Source: Balneolaceae bacterium (GTDB lineage Bacteria > Bacteroidota > Rhodothermia > Balneolales > Balneolaceae). Taken from it: 64,000 bases of DNA. The translations under genes and the position numbers were made by a program. The stretch covers positions 620,001 through 684,000 of the forward strand of contig CP051242.1 in NCBI GenBank assembly GCA_017795005.1, read 5' to 3'. Below, in pieces: positions 8,110 to 17,829 of this stretch (the stretch's first letter is position 1; each line of letters starts with the position of its first letter). The notes under the pieces were generated by a model, which made no database searches, was not told the origin of the DNA, and saw only the letters and a program-made list of their open reading frames with translations.

Positions 8110-9879
8110 ATGGCTAAGGTTGAAGTAGTAATGCCCCAAATGGGCGAATCGGTAATGGAAGGTACTGTTATAGAATGGTCTAAAAGTATCGGAGATACCG
8201 TAGAGGTTGATGAAACACTTCTCGAAATAGCAACCGACAAAGTAGATAGTGAAGTACCTTCTCCTGAAGCTGGAGTGCTGGTTGAAATTTTAGTGGAGGA
8301 AGGAGATACCATTGAGGTTGGAAAACCTATAGCCATTATTGATACCGATGCTGACGCTGTAGATTCAACTTCAGCAAAAGAGGAAGTTTCAGAGTCTGAA
8401 ACTGTTGAAGAACAAGAGCAGGAAGCGGAACCTGAGGAAGAAGAAACTCTGGAAGAACCAGCAACTGAAAGCTCAGCTGACGAAGGGGAGCGAATTGAAG
8501 TTGTAATGCCTCAGATGGGGGAGTCTGTAGTCGAGGCTACAATTATTGAGTGGAGTAAAAGTGTTGGGGATTCTGTTGAAGAAGATGAAACACTTCTCGA
8601 AATCTCAACAGATAAAGTAGATAGCGAAGTACCAGCTCCTGCCTCAGGAACTTTAGTTGAAATCAGAGCTGAAGCGGATGATACCATTGAGGTAGGTCAG
8701 GTTATAGCAATTATTGCTACAGGTAATGTATCTTCTGCTTCAAAACCTGCTAAAGAAACAAAGACCTCTGCTAAAGAAGAGAATAAAGCAACAATGACGA
8801 AAGAAGATGTTGCAAAAATGACTCCGGAAGAGCTTGCACAAAACGGATCTAAAAGTTCTTCTTCTGCCTCTGGAAGCAATGAAATTCCAAGAGAAAGTAG
8901 TGATGGGAAGTTCTTTTCTCCCCTGGTTCGTTCTATCGCCAAAGAAGAGGGAATAAGTATTCAGGAATTAGAATCAATTGAAGGTTCGGGTCAAGGCGGA
9001 CGAGTTTCCAAAAATGATGTGCTTGCCTTTGTTGAAGATCGTAAGTCCGGGAAGACAACGACTCAATCAGTTAAGAACAATGCGGCGCCTGCTAAAACTC
9101 AAACTGGCTCTTCAAAAGAATCTATACAAGCCGGTGAACTAGATGTTCAGGCACCTAAGGGTGATGTAGAAGTTGTTAAAATGGATCGGATGCGAAAAAT
9201 GATCGCTGAGCATATGGTTCGCTCCAAACAAACATCTGCACATGTAACAACATTTGCTGAAGTGGATGTAACTAATATGGTGAAGTGGAGAAATGCTAAT
9301 AAAAAAGCATTTCAGGATAAGACTGGAATCAAACTAACATTTACGCCATTATTTGTTGAAGCGATCATCAAAGCAATGCTTGAATTCCCGTTGTTAAATA
9401 GTTCAGTAGATGGAGATAATATTCTTCTTAAAAAAGACATCAACTTTGGTATTGCTGTTGCTCTTGGGACCGGAGGAGAAGGTGGTTTGATTGTGCCGGT
9501 AATCAAAAAAGCTCAACAAAAAAATCTGGTGGGTCTTGCCGAATCGGTAAACGAAGTAGCAGACAAAGCAAGAAGTAAAAAATTAAGCCCGGATGATTTA
9601 GTCGGAGGAACAATTACGTTAACAAATTATGGTAGTGTTGGAAATTTGATGGGGACTCCAATCATCAATCAGCCTCAGGTTGCAATTATTGGAACTGGCG
9701 CTATTGTTAAACGTCCGGTAGTAATCGAACAACCAGAGGGCGATGTAATCGGAATTCGCCAAATGATGTTCTTATCAATGAGCTATGACCACCGAATTAT
9801 TGATGGTGCACATGGTGGAGCTTTTGTAAACCGTGTAAAACAGATTCTGGAAGAATTTGATATGGATAGGGCGGTTTAA
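8110..9879 (+). CDS. 2-oxoacid dehydrogenase E2 (dihydrolipoyl acyltransferase) with two lipoyl domains
   Basis: The domain order in the 589 residues is clear. Lipoyl domain 1 occupies about 1-78 with lipoylated Lys43 in TDKVDSEV. After a Glu-rich linker (about 85-126), lipoyl domain 2 spans about 127-205 with Lys168 in the same motif. An Ala/Ser/Lys-rich linker and a peripheral subunit-binding domain (about 267-312, SPLVRSIAKEEGI, GRVSKNDVL) follow, then the acyltransferase core with SYDHRIIDGAHGG near residue 560. It is the core of a 2-oxoglutarate, branched-chain or pyruvate dehydrogenase complex; which one is not decidable here. No E1 or E3 gene is adjacent. Start context has no strong Shine-Dalgarno. 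Confidence 0.95.
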   Translation: MAKVEVVMPQMGESVMEGTVIEWSKSIGDTVEVDETLLEIATDKVDSEVPSPEAGVLVEILVEEGDTIEVGKPIAIIDTDADAVDSTSAKEEVSESETVEEQEQEAEPEEEETLEEPATESSADEGERIEVVMPQMGESVVEATIIEWSKSVGDSVEEDETLLEISTDKVDSEVPAPASGTLVEIRAEADDTIEVGQVIAIIATGNVSSASKPAKETKTSAKEENKATMTKEDVAKMTPEELAQNGSKSSSSASGSNEIPRESSDGKFFSPLVRSIAKEEGISIQELESIEGSGQGGRVSKNDVLAFVEDRKSGKTTTQSVKNNAAPAKTQTGSSKESIQAGELDVQAPKGDVEVVKMDRMRKMIAEHMVRSKQTSAHVTTFAEVDVTNMVKWRNANKKAFQDKTGIKLTFTPLFVEAIIKAMLEFPLLNSSVDGDNILLKKDINFGIAVALGTGGEGGLIVPVIKKAQQKNLVGLAESVNEVADKARSKKLSPDDLVGGTITLTNYGSVGNLMGTPIINQPQVAIIGTGAIVKRPVVIEQPEGDVIGIRQMMFLSMSYDHRIIDGAHGGAFVNRVKQILEEFDMDRAV

Positions 9880-9903
9880 TCAACAAATCAAAAATATTCT
9901 TTT

Positions 9904-9934
9904 AAGAGGTGCTGATTTATAGCGCCTCTTTTTA
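9904..9934 (+). terminator. Intrinsic terminator or attenuator between the E2 gene and panC
   Basis: AAGAGGTGC (9904-9912) pairs with GCGCCTCTT (9922-9930) and is followed by a T-run. The hairpin ends about 6 bases before the panC ATG, so panC has essentially no leader downstream of it. Confidence 0.75.
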
Positions 9935-9939
9935 TATAA

Positions 9940-10791
9940 ATGAAAGTTGTAGAAACCATAAAAGATATTCGGGAAGCTATAAAAGGTCTTCAATTAGAAG
10001 GAAAGAAAGTTGCCTTTGTACCCACTATGGGAGCGTTACATGGAGGGCATCTTTCTTTATTCAGATTGGCAAAGAAACATGCAGATGAAGTTGTTGTTTC
10101 AATCTATGTAAACCCCGAACAATTTGGTCCTACCGAAGATTTTGGGAGCTACCCGCGTACTCTTGAACGAGATTTAGAGTTTTGTGAACAGGAAGGTATT
10201 TCGGTTGTTTTTACTCCTTCCGATGAAATAATGTACGGAATAGGTAAAAAATTTATGTCGATCGAAATTGAAGAGTTAAACGCCTATTTGGATGGGGGAA
10301 GCAGACCCGGATATTTCCAGGGAATCGTTTTGGTGGTAAATAAGCTGTTCAATATTGTCCAACCCAATGTGGCAGTTTTTGGGCAAAAAGATTATCAGCA
10401 GTTTCAAATCATAAATCAGATGGTTAAGGAATTCAACCACGACCTGAGTCTTGTGATGGCACCTATCGAAAGGGCAGATGATGGACTCGCTCTAAGCAGC
10501 AGAAATGCATATCTAAGTAATGAAGAGAGGAAAAAAGCTCCTTTGATGTACCAAAAAATGAAACAAGCAGTTAATAAAATTCAAAATGGACTGTTAGTTC
10601 CAAAATTCTTGTTGGAAGAGCAACAACAAGAGCTTGAAGCAAAAGGCTTCAAAAATGATTATCTTAATGTGTTTTCGATGGATAGAATGGCACCTGTTTC
10701 TCAATTAAAAAAGGGAGAAACTTATTTAATTGCCGGCGCTGTATATCTCGGGAAAACCAGACTTATTGACAATATAATTTTTGAGTGTTAG
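9940..10791 (+). CDS. panC: Pantothenate synthetase
   Basis: PanC joins pantoate and beta-alanine using ATP, the last step of pantothenate synthesis. At 283 residues it has family length. The nucleotide-binding signature KVAFVPTMGALHGGHLSL contains the HIGH-like motif, and FGQKDYQQ, ISSRNAYL-like (LSSRNAYLS) and NPEQFG are typical. panD follows after 3 bp, so beta-alanine supply and use are coupled. The start is odd: an intrinsic-terminator-like hairpin ends a few bases upstream and no ribosome binding site is visible, suggesting read-through control or an unusual initiation. Confidence 0.97.
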   Translation: MKVVETIKDIREAIKGLQLEGKKVAFVPTMGALHGGHLSLFRLAKKHADEVVVSIYVNPEQFGPTEDFGSYPRTLERDLEFCEQEGISVVFTPSDEIMYGIGKKFMSIEIEELNAYLDGGSRPGYFQGIVLVVNKLFNIVQPNVAVFGQKDYQQFQIINQMVKEFNHDLSLVMAPIERADDGLALSSRNAYLSNEERKKAPLMYQKMKQAVNKIQNGLLVPKFLLEEQQQELEAKGFKNDYLNVFSMDRMAPVSQLKKGETYLIAGAVYLGKTRLIDNIIFEC

Positions 10792-10794
10792 GGA

Positions 10795-11205
10795 ATGAAG
10801 CTAACCATGTTTAAATCTAAATTGCACCAGATGAGGGTTACAGAAGCTAACCTGATGTATGAAGGTAGTATTACTATCGATCTGGATTTGCTGGAAGCAG
10901 CAAACCTTTTGCCGTATGAAAAGGTGCAAGTGGTGAATATCACCAATGGTAGCAGACTTGAGACTTATACCATTCCCGGAGAGAGAGGAAGTCGTGTTTG
11001 TTGTTTAAATGGGGCCGCTGCCCGATTGACTCAGGTAGATGATCGGATAATTGTGATCAGCTATGCAGAAATGACTCCCGAGGAAGCCAAAGAGCATAAG
11101 CCAAGAGTAGTAATTGTAGATGAGAACAACGATCCTAAACAAGTTCTCGATTATTCCCAGCCTTCAACAAAATACAATTTGGAAACCGGATTGCTAGATT
11201 ACTGA
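10795..11205 (+). CDS. panD: Aspartate 1-decarboxylase precursor
   Basis: PanD decarboxylates L-aspartate to beta-alanine. It is a pyruvoyl enzyme that self-cleaves between Gly24 and Ser25. That bond is visible in YEGSITID at exactly residues 24-25 when the start at 10795 is used, which supports this start. [16 protein letters not shown] matches the conserved segment around the active site. The 136-residue length is normal (beta chain about 24, alpha chain about 112). It lies 3 bp after panC in an obvious two-gene pantothenate operon. Confidence 0.96.
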   Translation: MKLTMFKSKLHQMRVTEANLMYEGSITIDLDLLEAANLLPYEKVQVVNITNGSRLETYTIPGERGSRVCCLNGAAARLTQVDDRIIVISYAEMTPEEAKEHKPRVVIVDENNDPKQVLDYSQPSTKYNLETGLLDY

Positions 11206-11313
11206 TCTATATTAAGATTTGTAAACTTTATTTTTTTGTAAAACTATTTCACAGAGGGCACCGTCTTACCTTTAATTAGGTTATTATATCCTGATTTTTA
11301 ACACACTTATCGT

Positions 11314-12573
11314 ATGCAGAAAAAAATAATTATCCCCACAGTAATAGTAATTTTAGTTTCCATTTCATGGTTTCTCACCAAGGGAGGATCTTCTGAAACA
11401 GTTGATCTTTTCGCTGCTCCAACAGTTGGAGAGTTTGTGGTAGATGTAACTACAACAGGTGAACTGAGAGCAAAAAATTCTCAAGAGATTAAAGGACCTC
11501 AGGGTGTTCGCGATTTCAGAATAAATAATATGCGAATCCAACGTTTAATTCCTGAGGGCACTATTGTTAAAAAAGGAGATTTCGTTGCTGAGCTCGATCG
11601 ATCTGAAATAATGGGGAAACTGCAAGATGCTCAGCTGGATTTACAATCTGCACAATCTCAGGTAACTCAGGCTCAATTAGATAGCACACTCGAGCTTTCA
11701 CAAGCCAGAGACAACCTGATCAATCTGGAATTTGCCCTTGAAGAAAGACAAATTGCTGTAGATCAGTCAAAATATGAATCCCCCGCTGTACAACGTCAGG
11801 CAGTTATTGATCTTGATAAAGCCAGAAGGCAACTCGCTCAGGAACAAAAAAATTATGAAACCAAAGTAAAGCAGGCCGAAGCTAAATTAAGTGAAGTAGA
11901 AACGGAACTGATTAAATCTCAGAATGAGATAAAAAAGATTCAGGATTTGATGAAGGAATTTACCGTTTTTGCTCCTGATCAAGGAATGTTGATTTATCGA
12001 AGAAACTGGGACGGTTCTAAAATTACAGAAGGAGAACAAATTAGTGCCTGGAGTCCTGTGGTTGCAGAACTTCCGGATTTTACTGTGATGGAATCTGTTA
12101 CCTATGTAAATGAGGTAGATATTCAAAAAGTTGAAGTGGGGCAGTTGGTACAAATTGGATTAGATGCTGTGCCGGACAAAAAGCTTACAGGTAAAGTTAC
12201 TGACGTTGCAAATATAGGAGAACAACGTAAAAACTATGATTCCAAAGTATTTGAGGTTACCATCGAAATTCATGAAAGTGACAGCCTTCTTCGCCCTGCA
12301 ATGACGACCAGTAACAACATCATGATCAGCAAAATAACAGATGCTCTTCATGTTCCTCTTGAGGCTGTTCATGCGGTAGATTCTCTGAATTTTGTTTTTA
12401 AAAGGGACGGTCTTTCTCCGGTTATGCAACAAGTTGAACTGGGATTGATTAACGAAAACTCTGTGATTATTCATCAGGGAGTTACATTGGAAGATCAACT
12501 CTATTTAACAGTACCCAACGACACCTCCGGCATTAAGAAATTGATGTTGAGTCAACAACTCACTCAAAACTAA
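11314..12573 (+). CDS. HlyD/MacA-type periplasmic adaptor of an efflux system
   Basis: A 419-residue membrane-fusion protein with one N-terminal hydrophobic anchor (IIIPTVIVILVSISWFL). A lipoyl/biotinyl half precedes a long coiled-coil hairpin (about residues 105-215, rich in Gln, Glu and Lys), followed by the second lipoyl half, a beta-barrel and a membrane-proximal domain. It bridges an inner-membrane permease to a TolC-type channel. The next genes encode exactly these, 5 bp downstream and then overlapping, so the three form an operon. The substrate is unknown. Confidence 0.88.
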   Translation: MQKKIIIPTVIVILVSISWFLTKGGSSETVDLFAAPTVGEFVVDVTTTGELRAKNSQEIKGPQGVRDFRINNMRIQRLIPEGTIVKKGDFVAELDRSEIMGKLQDAQLDLQSAQSQVTQAQLDSTLELSQARDNLINLEFALEERQIAVDQSKYESPAVQRQAVIDLDKARRQLAQEQKNYETKVKQAEAKLSEVETELIKSQNEIKKIQDLMKEFTVFAPDQGMLIYRRNWDGSKITEGEQISAWSPVVAELPDFTVMESVTYVNEVDIQKVEVGQLVQIGLDAVPDKKLTGKVTDVANIGEQRKNYDSKVFEVTIEIHESDSLLRPAMTTSNNIMISKITDALHVPLEAVHAVDSLNFVFKRDGLSPVMQQVELGLINENSVIIHQGVTLEDQLYLTVPNDTSGIKKLMLSQQLTQN

Positions 12574-12578
12574 AGCCA

Positions 12579-13937
12579 GTGCTCCAAAAATTACTTTATA
12601 ATTTTGATATTGCCATTGAGGCAATTCAGCGGAACAAACTGCGTGCATTTCTTACCTCTCTTGGAATTATTTTCGGGGTTGCTTCTGTAATTGCGATGCT
12701 TGCAATTGGTACCGGCGCTCAGCAGGAAGTTTTGGCGCAAATGCAGCTTCTTGGTACGAATAATGTAATTATCAAGCCCGTACTGGAACAGTTTGAAGGG
12801 GCTGTAAATGAATCTGATAATGACGGCGAAACGCAGAAGTATTCCCCGGGACTAACACTCCATGATCTTGAAAGTATTAAATACTACGTACCTGAAGTTG
12901 AATACATAAGCCCTGAGATTATTTTCGAAACCAACTTTATCCGGAATGCCAGAATGAGGAGCGGTAAGGTAGTTGGAGTAAACGATGAATACTTTTTCAT
13001 CAGTAGCTTCAATATTCAGGATGGAAATAACTTTACTGATATTCAAATCCAAAATGCAGAACCTGTTGCTATTATTGGAAGTGATGTACGCACTAAATTC
13101 TTTCCGGGAGAGGAGGCTGTTGGCAAAAAGATAAAAGTGGGTAACCTCTGGCTTACGGTTATTGGAGTACTCGAAAAGAAAGAACTTTCTACAGAGAATA
13201 TTGAGAGTTTGGGTATTCGAAATTACAACCTCGATATTTTTATGCCCGCCACAACGCTTTTACTTCGGTTTAAAAACCGGGCTCTGGTAACTAAAGACGA
13301 TATAGACCAATCGGCTGGGGGATTTGGAGGAAGAGTAATCATTTTTGGTGGTCCGGGTGAGGAGGAAGAGGAGGTAACCACGAATTATAACCAGCTAGAC
13401 AAATTAATCGTACGTGTATCTGATTCCCGTTTTAGCGTTTCCATAGCTGAAGTACTTTCAAGGATGTTAAAGCGAAGACATAATAATGTTGTGGATTTTG
13501 AAATCATTGTTCCGGAACAATTACTTGCACAGGAGCAACGTACCAAGCGAATTTTCAATATTGTACTTTCTTCAATTGCCTCTATTTCTCTGATCGTTGG
13601 TGGAATTGGAATTATGAATATTATGCTGGCTTCGGTGGTAGAAAGATATCGTGAAATCGGAGTTAGAATGGCGGTAGGAGCTCAGAAAAAAGATATTGAA
13701 CTCCAGTTCCTAACAGAGGCCTTGGCAATAAGCATAACAGGTGGAATAATAGGCATAATGCTGGGAATGGCTTTCAGTGTAGCTATTGAACTTTCGGCTG
13801 AAATTGCCACCATTGTTACGCCTTCATCTATTTTTATTTCATTTGGTGTAGCGCTGATAATCGGGGTAGTCTTCGGATATTTCCCTGCAAAAAGAGCTGC
13901 TCAACAAGATCCTGTACACGCATTAAGACATGAATAA
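12579..13937 (+). CDS. MacB/FtsX-type ABC transporter permease
   Basis: The 452 residues show the MacB permease topology. One helix near the N-terminus (LRAFLTSLGIIFGVASVIAM) is followed by a large periplasmic MacB_PCD domain (about 45-320), then three helices of an FtsX domain (about 325-445) with the conserved ERYREIGVRMAVGA coupling segment and a PVHALRHE tail. The start codon is GTG at 12579. Unlike MacB of Escherichia coli, no nucleotide-binding domain is fused, and no separate ATPase gene lies in this operon. The ATPase is presumably encoded elsewhere. The end overlaps the TolC gene by 8 bp. Confidence 0.9.
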   Translation: MLQKLLYNFDIAIEAIQRNKLRAFLTSLGIIFGVASVIAMLAIGTGAQQEVLAQMQLLGTNNVIIKPVLEQFEGAVNESDNDGETQKYSPGLTLHDLESIKYYVPEVEYISPEIIFETNFIRNARMRSGKVVGVNDEYFFISSFNIQDGNNFTDIQIQNAEPVAIIGSDVRTKFFPGEEAVGKKIKVGNLWLTVIGVLEKKELSTENIESLGIRNYNLDIFMPATTLLLRFKNRALVTKDDIDQSAGGFGGRVIIFGGPGEEEEEVTTNYNQLDKLIVRVSDSRFSVSIAEVLSRMLKRRHNNVVDFEIIVPEQLLAQEQRTKRIFNIVLSSIASISLIVGGIGIMNIMLASVVERYREIGVRMAVGAQKKDIELQFLTEALAISITGGIIGIMLGMAFSVAIELSAEIATIVTPSSIFISFGVALIIGVVFGYFPAKRAAQQDPVHALRHE

Positions 13938-15414
13938 AACGATCTATTTTTTAGTAATAGCAATAGCTTTTCTACTTCCTGTAAATGAAGTACAAGCCCA
14001 GGTTCAAACCTTTACTCTGGACCAAAGTATTGAGTATGCCAAACAAAACAGTCCGCTTTCGCGTGCAGCCAGATTTTCAATTCTCTCTGCGAAATGGAGA
14101 TATAAATCATTTCGGGCAGACTTGCTCCCGAGTCTTGATTTAAGTGGGAATGCACCCGGGTACAGCCGAGCTTTTACTGCAAACAGATTAGACGATGGTA
14201 CTACAACATATCAGGAAGAAAGTTTAACTCAGTCATCTGTGAACCTGTCGGTGAACCAGAATATCATGCCCACTGGTGGCACACTTTCTTTGTCCAGTGG
14301 GTTAAACAGACTTATTCTTTTTGAAAGCGGAATTAATGGGGAAGATATAACCCGGTGGCAGAGTACTCCGTTAGTTGCAAGTTTGAGACAACCATTATTT
14401 CAGTTTAACAGCTTGAAATGGAGGAACAGAACAGAACCTCTGCGTTATGAGATTGCTAAAAAGCAGTATGTGGAAGATATGGAAGAGATTGCTTTTACAG
14501 TTACACAAAATTATTTCGATTTGTTGTTAGCGAAGATCAATGTAGAAGTCGCAGAGTTTAATGTTACAGTAAACGACTCTATTTATAACATTTCGCAAGG
14601 TCGTTTCCAGGTTGGTAATATCGCCGAAAATGAATTACTGCAAAGTGAGTTGGAATACAGAAATGCTACAGCATCCTTAACCACGGCAATTCTTGAATAT
14701 GAAAGAGCCGAAGAAAGTTTTAAGGCTTTATTAGGTATTGATGATACTCAACAAATCGAAATCGATGTTCCAACTGTGGCTCCGGATGTGGAAGTAGATG
14801 TAGATATGGCTCTTGATCTCGCAACGGAAAACAACAGTACGTCACTGCAATTTGAGCTGAATGAGTTGCTGGCTGATCAGGCGTATGAACAAGCAAAAAG
14901 GAGCACGGGTTTTTCAGCGACCGTACAGGCTAGTTTCGGTTTGAACCAAACTTCTGAGAATTTTGAAGATGTATATAGCGATCAGCAAAATCAGCAGTTT
15001 TTTACGGTAGGATTTCAGATCCCGTTATTCAACTGGGGTCAGAATCTAGCCGAAGTACGTTCGGCAAGAAACCAGCAGATGGCTACTGCAAACAACATTG
15101 CTTACCAACGACTACAGTTTGAGTTGAGTGTAAAAAGTACCGTTAGGGAATTTCCACAATTAAGAAGTCAGGTTGAACTGGCTGAGGTTTCAGATGAGAT
15201 TGCCACAAGACGTTATGATGTAGCTAAAAACCGATATCTGATTGGTAGAATAGACGTAACGGATTTATTTATTGCTCAGAATCAAAAAGATGCTTCCCGA
15301 AGAAGCTATATCCAATCGCTGAGAAGCTACTGGATCGGATATTATAACCTGAGACGCCTCACGTTATACGATTTCGAACTCGATACTCCGATTTTATATA
15401 CAACGGAGTTTTAG
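13930..15414 (+). CDS. TolC-family outer membrane efflux protein
   Basis: A 494-residue protein with a signal peptide ending near VQAQVQ. Two repeated alpha-helical/beta-barrel modules follow, each recognisable by long amphipathic helices rich in Gln, Glu, Ala and Leu. The FQIPLFNWG segment marks the second beta-strand pair. It forms the trimeric outer-membrane duct of the preceding adaptor and permease; its start overlaps the permease stop. It is distinct from the second TolC protein at 42.2 kb, which belongs to the RND pump. Confidence 0.9.
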   Translation: MNKTIYFLVIAIAFLLPVNEVQAQVQTFTLDQSIEYAKQNSPLSRAARFSILSAKWRYKSFRADLLPSLDLSGNAPGYSRAFTANRLDDGTTTYQEESLTQSSVNLSVNQNIMPTGGTLSLSSGLNRLILFESGINGEDITRWQSTPLVASLRQPLFQFNSLKWRNRTEPLRYEIAKKQYVEDMEEIAFTVTQNYFDLLLAKINVEVAEFNVTVNDSIYNISQGRFQVGNIAENELLQSELEYRNATASLTTAILEYERAEESFKALLGIDDTQQIEIDVPTVAPDVEVDVDMALDLATENNSTSLQFELNELLADQAYEQAKRSTGFSATVQASFGLNQTSENFEDVYSDQQNQQFFTVGFQIPLFNWGQNLAEVRSARNQQMATANNIAYQRLQFELSVKSTVREFPQLRSQVELAEVSDEIATRRYDVAKNRYLIGRIDVTDLFIAQNQKDASRRSYIQSLRSYWIGYYNLRRLTLYDFELDTPILYTTEF

Positions 15415-15488
15415 CAACCTCACAGTTCAGTCTATTGAGTGTTAACTGATTATTTTGTTAATTGGATTTGATAATCAATCCAAATGCA

Positions 15489-15674
15489 ATGAAGTCAATT
15501 AGATATATACTACTGTACTTAGTCTTTGCAATTGTCCTATGTGCTGGTACAATTGCTGTATTTGGAATAAAAAAAGGATTAATAATAGCAATTCCCGGAG
15601 CAATACTGGGTGCTTTATTTTATTCACTAATTAATAAGTGGCTGACTATACTTCTGGGAAGGTCTCAGGAATAA
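15489..15674 (+). CDS. Small two-helix membrane protein, function unknown
   Basis: A 61-residue protein from the ATG at 15489, with two hydrophobic helices (YILLYLVFAIVLCAGTIAVF and IIAIPGAILGALFYSLI) separated by a short Lys-containing turn. An in-frame TTG at 15462 would add nine hydrophilic residues and looks less likely. It ends directly against the stop of the convergent dipeptidase gene. I do not recognise a family. Confidence 0.5.
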   Translation: MKSIRYILLYLVFAIVLCAGTIAVFGIKKGLIIAIPGAILGALFYSLINKWLTILLGRSQE

Positions 15675-17048
15675 TCACTCCTTAAACCCAGGCAGCAACT
15701 CAAAAAACTTCGCCGAAGTTTTTATCCCGCGGTGAAAATCTTCTATCGAGAATTTTTCGTTTGGTGAATGAATGGCATCACTAGTTAAACCAAATCCCAT
15801 TAAAATAGACTCTACTCCAAGTACCCGCTTGAAATCAGCTACAATTGGAATGGAACCGCCTTCACGGGAAAAGAGGACCTCTTTGTTATAGATCTCTTCG
15901 AAGGCTTTAGCTCCAGCTTTTAGTCCGTAGAAATCTAAATCAGTTACGGATGCAAATCCGCCATGATGCTCGGTTACTTTTACTTTAACAGTATCAGGAG
16001 CAATCGATTCCACATATTCCTGAAACAGTTTAGCGATCTCTTTAGGGTTCTGATCAGGAACTAACCGCATACTTACTTTGGCTCCCGCTTTTGACGGAAG
16101 TACAGTTTTTGCTCCTTCTCCTTGGTAACCGCCCCAGATTCCATTCACATCTAATGTTGGTCGGGCAGAAGCTCGCTCCAGAGTGCTGTATCCTTTTTCA
16201 CCATGTACTGCATCAATATCCAGTGACTTTTTATAGGCTTCTTCATCAAATGGTAGTGCTGCAGATGCTTCACGATCAGCTTCGGTTAGAGGAATTACTT
16301 TATCATAAAAACCGGGAATCTGAATAACCCCGTCTTCGTTTTTCATTTTTGCGATGAGTTCACAAAGCACATTTAATGGGTTTTCTACTGCTCCTCCATA
16401 CACTCCGGAATGCAGATCACGATTAGGTCCTACTACTTCCATTTCCATATATGCAAGACCACGAAGACCGTAAGTAATAGAAGGCTGATCTTTCCCGAAC
16501 ATGGCAGTATCAGAAATCAAAACCATGTCGCAGTCCAAAAGTTCTTTGTGACTTTCAAGGAAAGGAACCAGGTTTGGTGAACCTATTTCTTCTTCTCCTT
16601 CCAGTATGAACTTCACATTCACAGGAATAGGATTTCCTGACTTTACAAAAGATTCAATAGCTTTCACATGAGTAAAAGACTGACCTTTGTCATCACTAGC
16701 TCCACGTGCATAAATACTTCCATCTTTTATGGTAGGTTCAAAAGGAGGAGCATCCCAGAGGTCGTCCGGATCGGAAGGTTGTACATCATAATGTCCATAT
16801 ACTAAAACAGTAGGCTGATCCTCATATGGGCAATGCTCACCATATACAATAGGATTTCCTGGAGTCTCAAAAAGTTCAACCCGTTCAAAATTAAGCGAGT
16901 TAAGTTGATTAATCAGGAAGTTTGCTGCTTTTCTAATAGCATCTTTCCTGGTAGAATCAGTGCTGATACTGGGGATTCGGAGCAGTTCAAAAAGTTCGTC
17001 CAGAAATTTATCTTTATTTTGATCGATATAGTCTTGTGGTGTACTCAT
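15675..17048 (-). CDS. M20-family dipeptidase (metallopeptidase)
   Basis: A 457-residue zinc peptidase of the ArgE/DapE/CNDP group. Metal- and catalysis-linked motifs are VLVYGHYDVQPSDP, DDKGQ, LEGEEEIGS and DLHSGVYGG. The family hydrolyses dipeptides or acylated amino acids. I place the start at the ATG at 17048, preceded by CAGGAA 7 bases upstream. Longer in-frame starts up to 17189 would overlap the batE gene and lack homology. It follows the Bat operon on the same strand after 13 bp, so it may be cotranscribed. No signal peptide is present. Confidence 0.93.
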   Translation of the reverse strand: MSTPQDYIDQNKDKFLDELFELLRIPSISTDSTRKDAIRKAANFLINQLNSLNFERVELFETPGNPIVYGEHCPYEDQPTVLVYGHYDVQPSDPDDLWDAPPFEPTIKDGSIYARGASDDKGQSFTHVKAIESFVKSGNPIPVNVKFILEGEEEIGSPNLVPFLESHKELLDCDMVLISDTAMFGKDQPSITYGLRGLAYMEMEVVGPNRDLHSGVYGGAVENPLNVLCELIAKMKNEDGVIQIPGFYDKVIPLTEADREASAALPFDEEAYKKSLDIDAVHGEKGYSTLERASARPTLDVNGIWGGYQGEGAKTVLPSKAGAKVSMRLVPDQNPKEIAKLFQEYVESIAPDTVKVKVTEHHGGFASVTDLDFYGLKAGAKAFEEIYNKEVLFSREGGSIPIVADFKRVLGVESILMGFGLTSDAIHSPNEKFSIEDFHRGIKTSAKFFELLPGFKE

Positions 17049-17061
17049 AGCATATTCCTGA

Positions 17062-17829
17062 TTATAAAATTTTGACTCCTCTGGTCTCAATCCATCCAAA
17101 TTGTCCATTTCCAAGACGGATATAAATCCAACCATCAACGGAATTACTGGTTCTGTTATCGACTGTAATTTCATAGCCTTCATATCCAAGACTAACTAAG
17201 TCTGATGACTCACTTGCTCCTTGTTTAACCTGGATTTCTGAGGTAATAATTACAGCCTCCGAATAACGTTGCTCAATATAATCCACATAAAATGATAATA
17301 GAATAATCAGAATCCCGGTTATCGAGAAAGAAGAGAGGACAGCTGAAAATTTAGAGATGGCAACAATATTCATCCATTTCAATAGGACAAGAAGTACGGC
17401 AAAGATGATGAAAGCAAAACCAATTATAAAAACTGATACAGCACCCGGACCATCTTTTAGCCAATCAACAGCCCGGTCCCAAGGAAGTTTCGGTAATCTG
17501 GCGGATTGACGGCTGAATTGCGATTCAACGTATTCCAGAGCCTCATTCGCTAAGTCAGCGGTAGTTGTAAATTCGGAAGACTTAAGAAAGTAGTATTTGG
17601 CTAAGCCCATCGAATCAAGCTGAGTTGCTGCAATTCCCATATTCAAGTAAAGGGCACCTGATATAGTTCCTGATTGTTCAATTGAACGATACATTGAAAT
17701 TGCTTCAATATAATCGCTTTCTTCTAATAAGGTATTTGCCTGATCAAATAGCAGTTGAGCATTCTCCTGCGCATGAATTCCTGAAAAAAGAAAAAGACCT
17801 AGTAGAAGTATCCCCCAGATTTTCGTCAT
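17062..17829 (-). CDS. batE: BatE-like protein: TPR, two membrane helices and SH3 domain
   Basis: A 255-residue protein with a signal peptide (cleavage near IHAQEN) and tetratricopeptide helices from about 25 to 105 (ANTLLEESDYIEAISMYR). Two membrane helices lie at about 130-180 (VSVFIIGFAFIIFAVLLVLL), with a bacterial SH3-like domain at about 195-255 (IQVKQGASESSDLVSLGYEG). This architecture is that of BatE in the Bacteroidota aerotolerance operon. Its ATG overlaps the batD stop (ATGA), giving translational coupling. The molecular role is poorly defined; it probably forms a periplasmic complex with BatC and BatD. Confidence 0.82.
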   Translation of the reverse strand: MTKIWGILLLGLFLFSGIHAQENAQLLFDQANTLLEESDYIEAISMYRSIEQSGTISGALYLNMGIAATQLDSMGLAKYYFLKSSEFTTTADLANEALEYVESQFSRQSARLPKLPWDRAVDWLKDGPGAVSVFIIGFAFIIFAVLLVLLKWMNIVAISKFSAVLSSFSITGILIILLSFYVDYIEQRYSEAVIITSEIQVKQGASESSDLVSLGYEGYEITVDNRTSNSVDGWIYIRLGNGQFGWIETRGVKIL

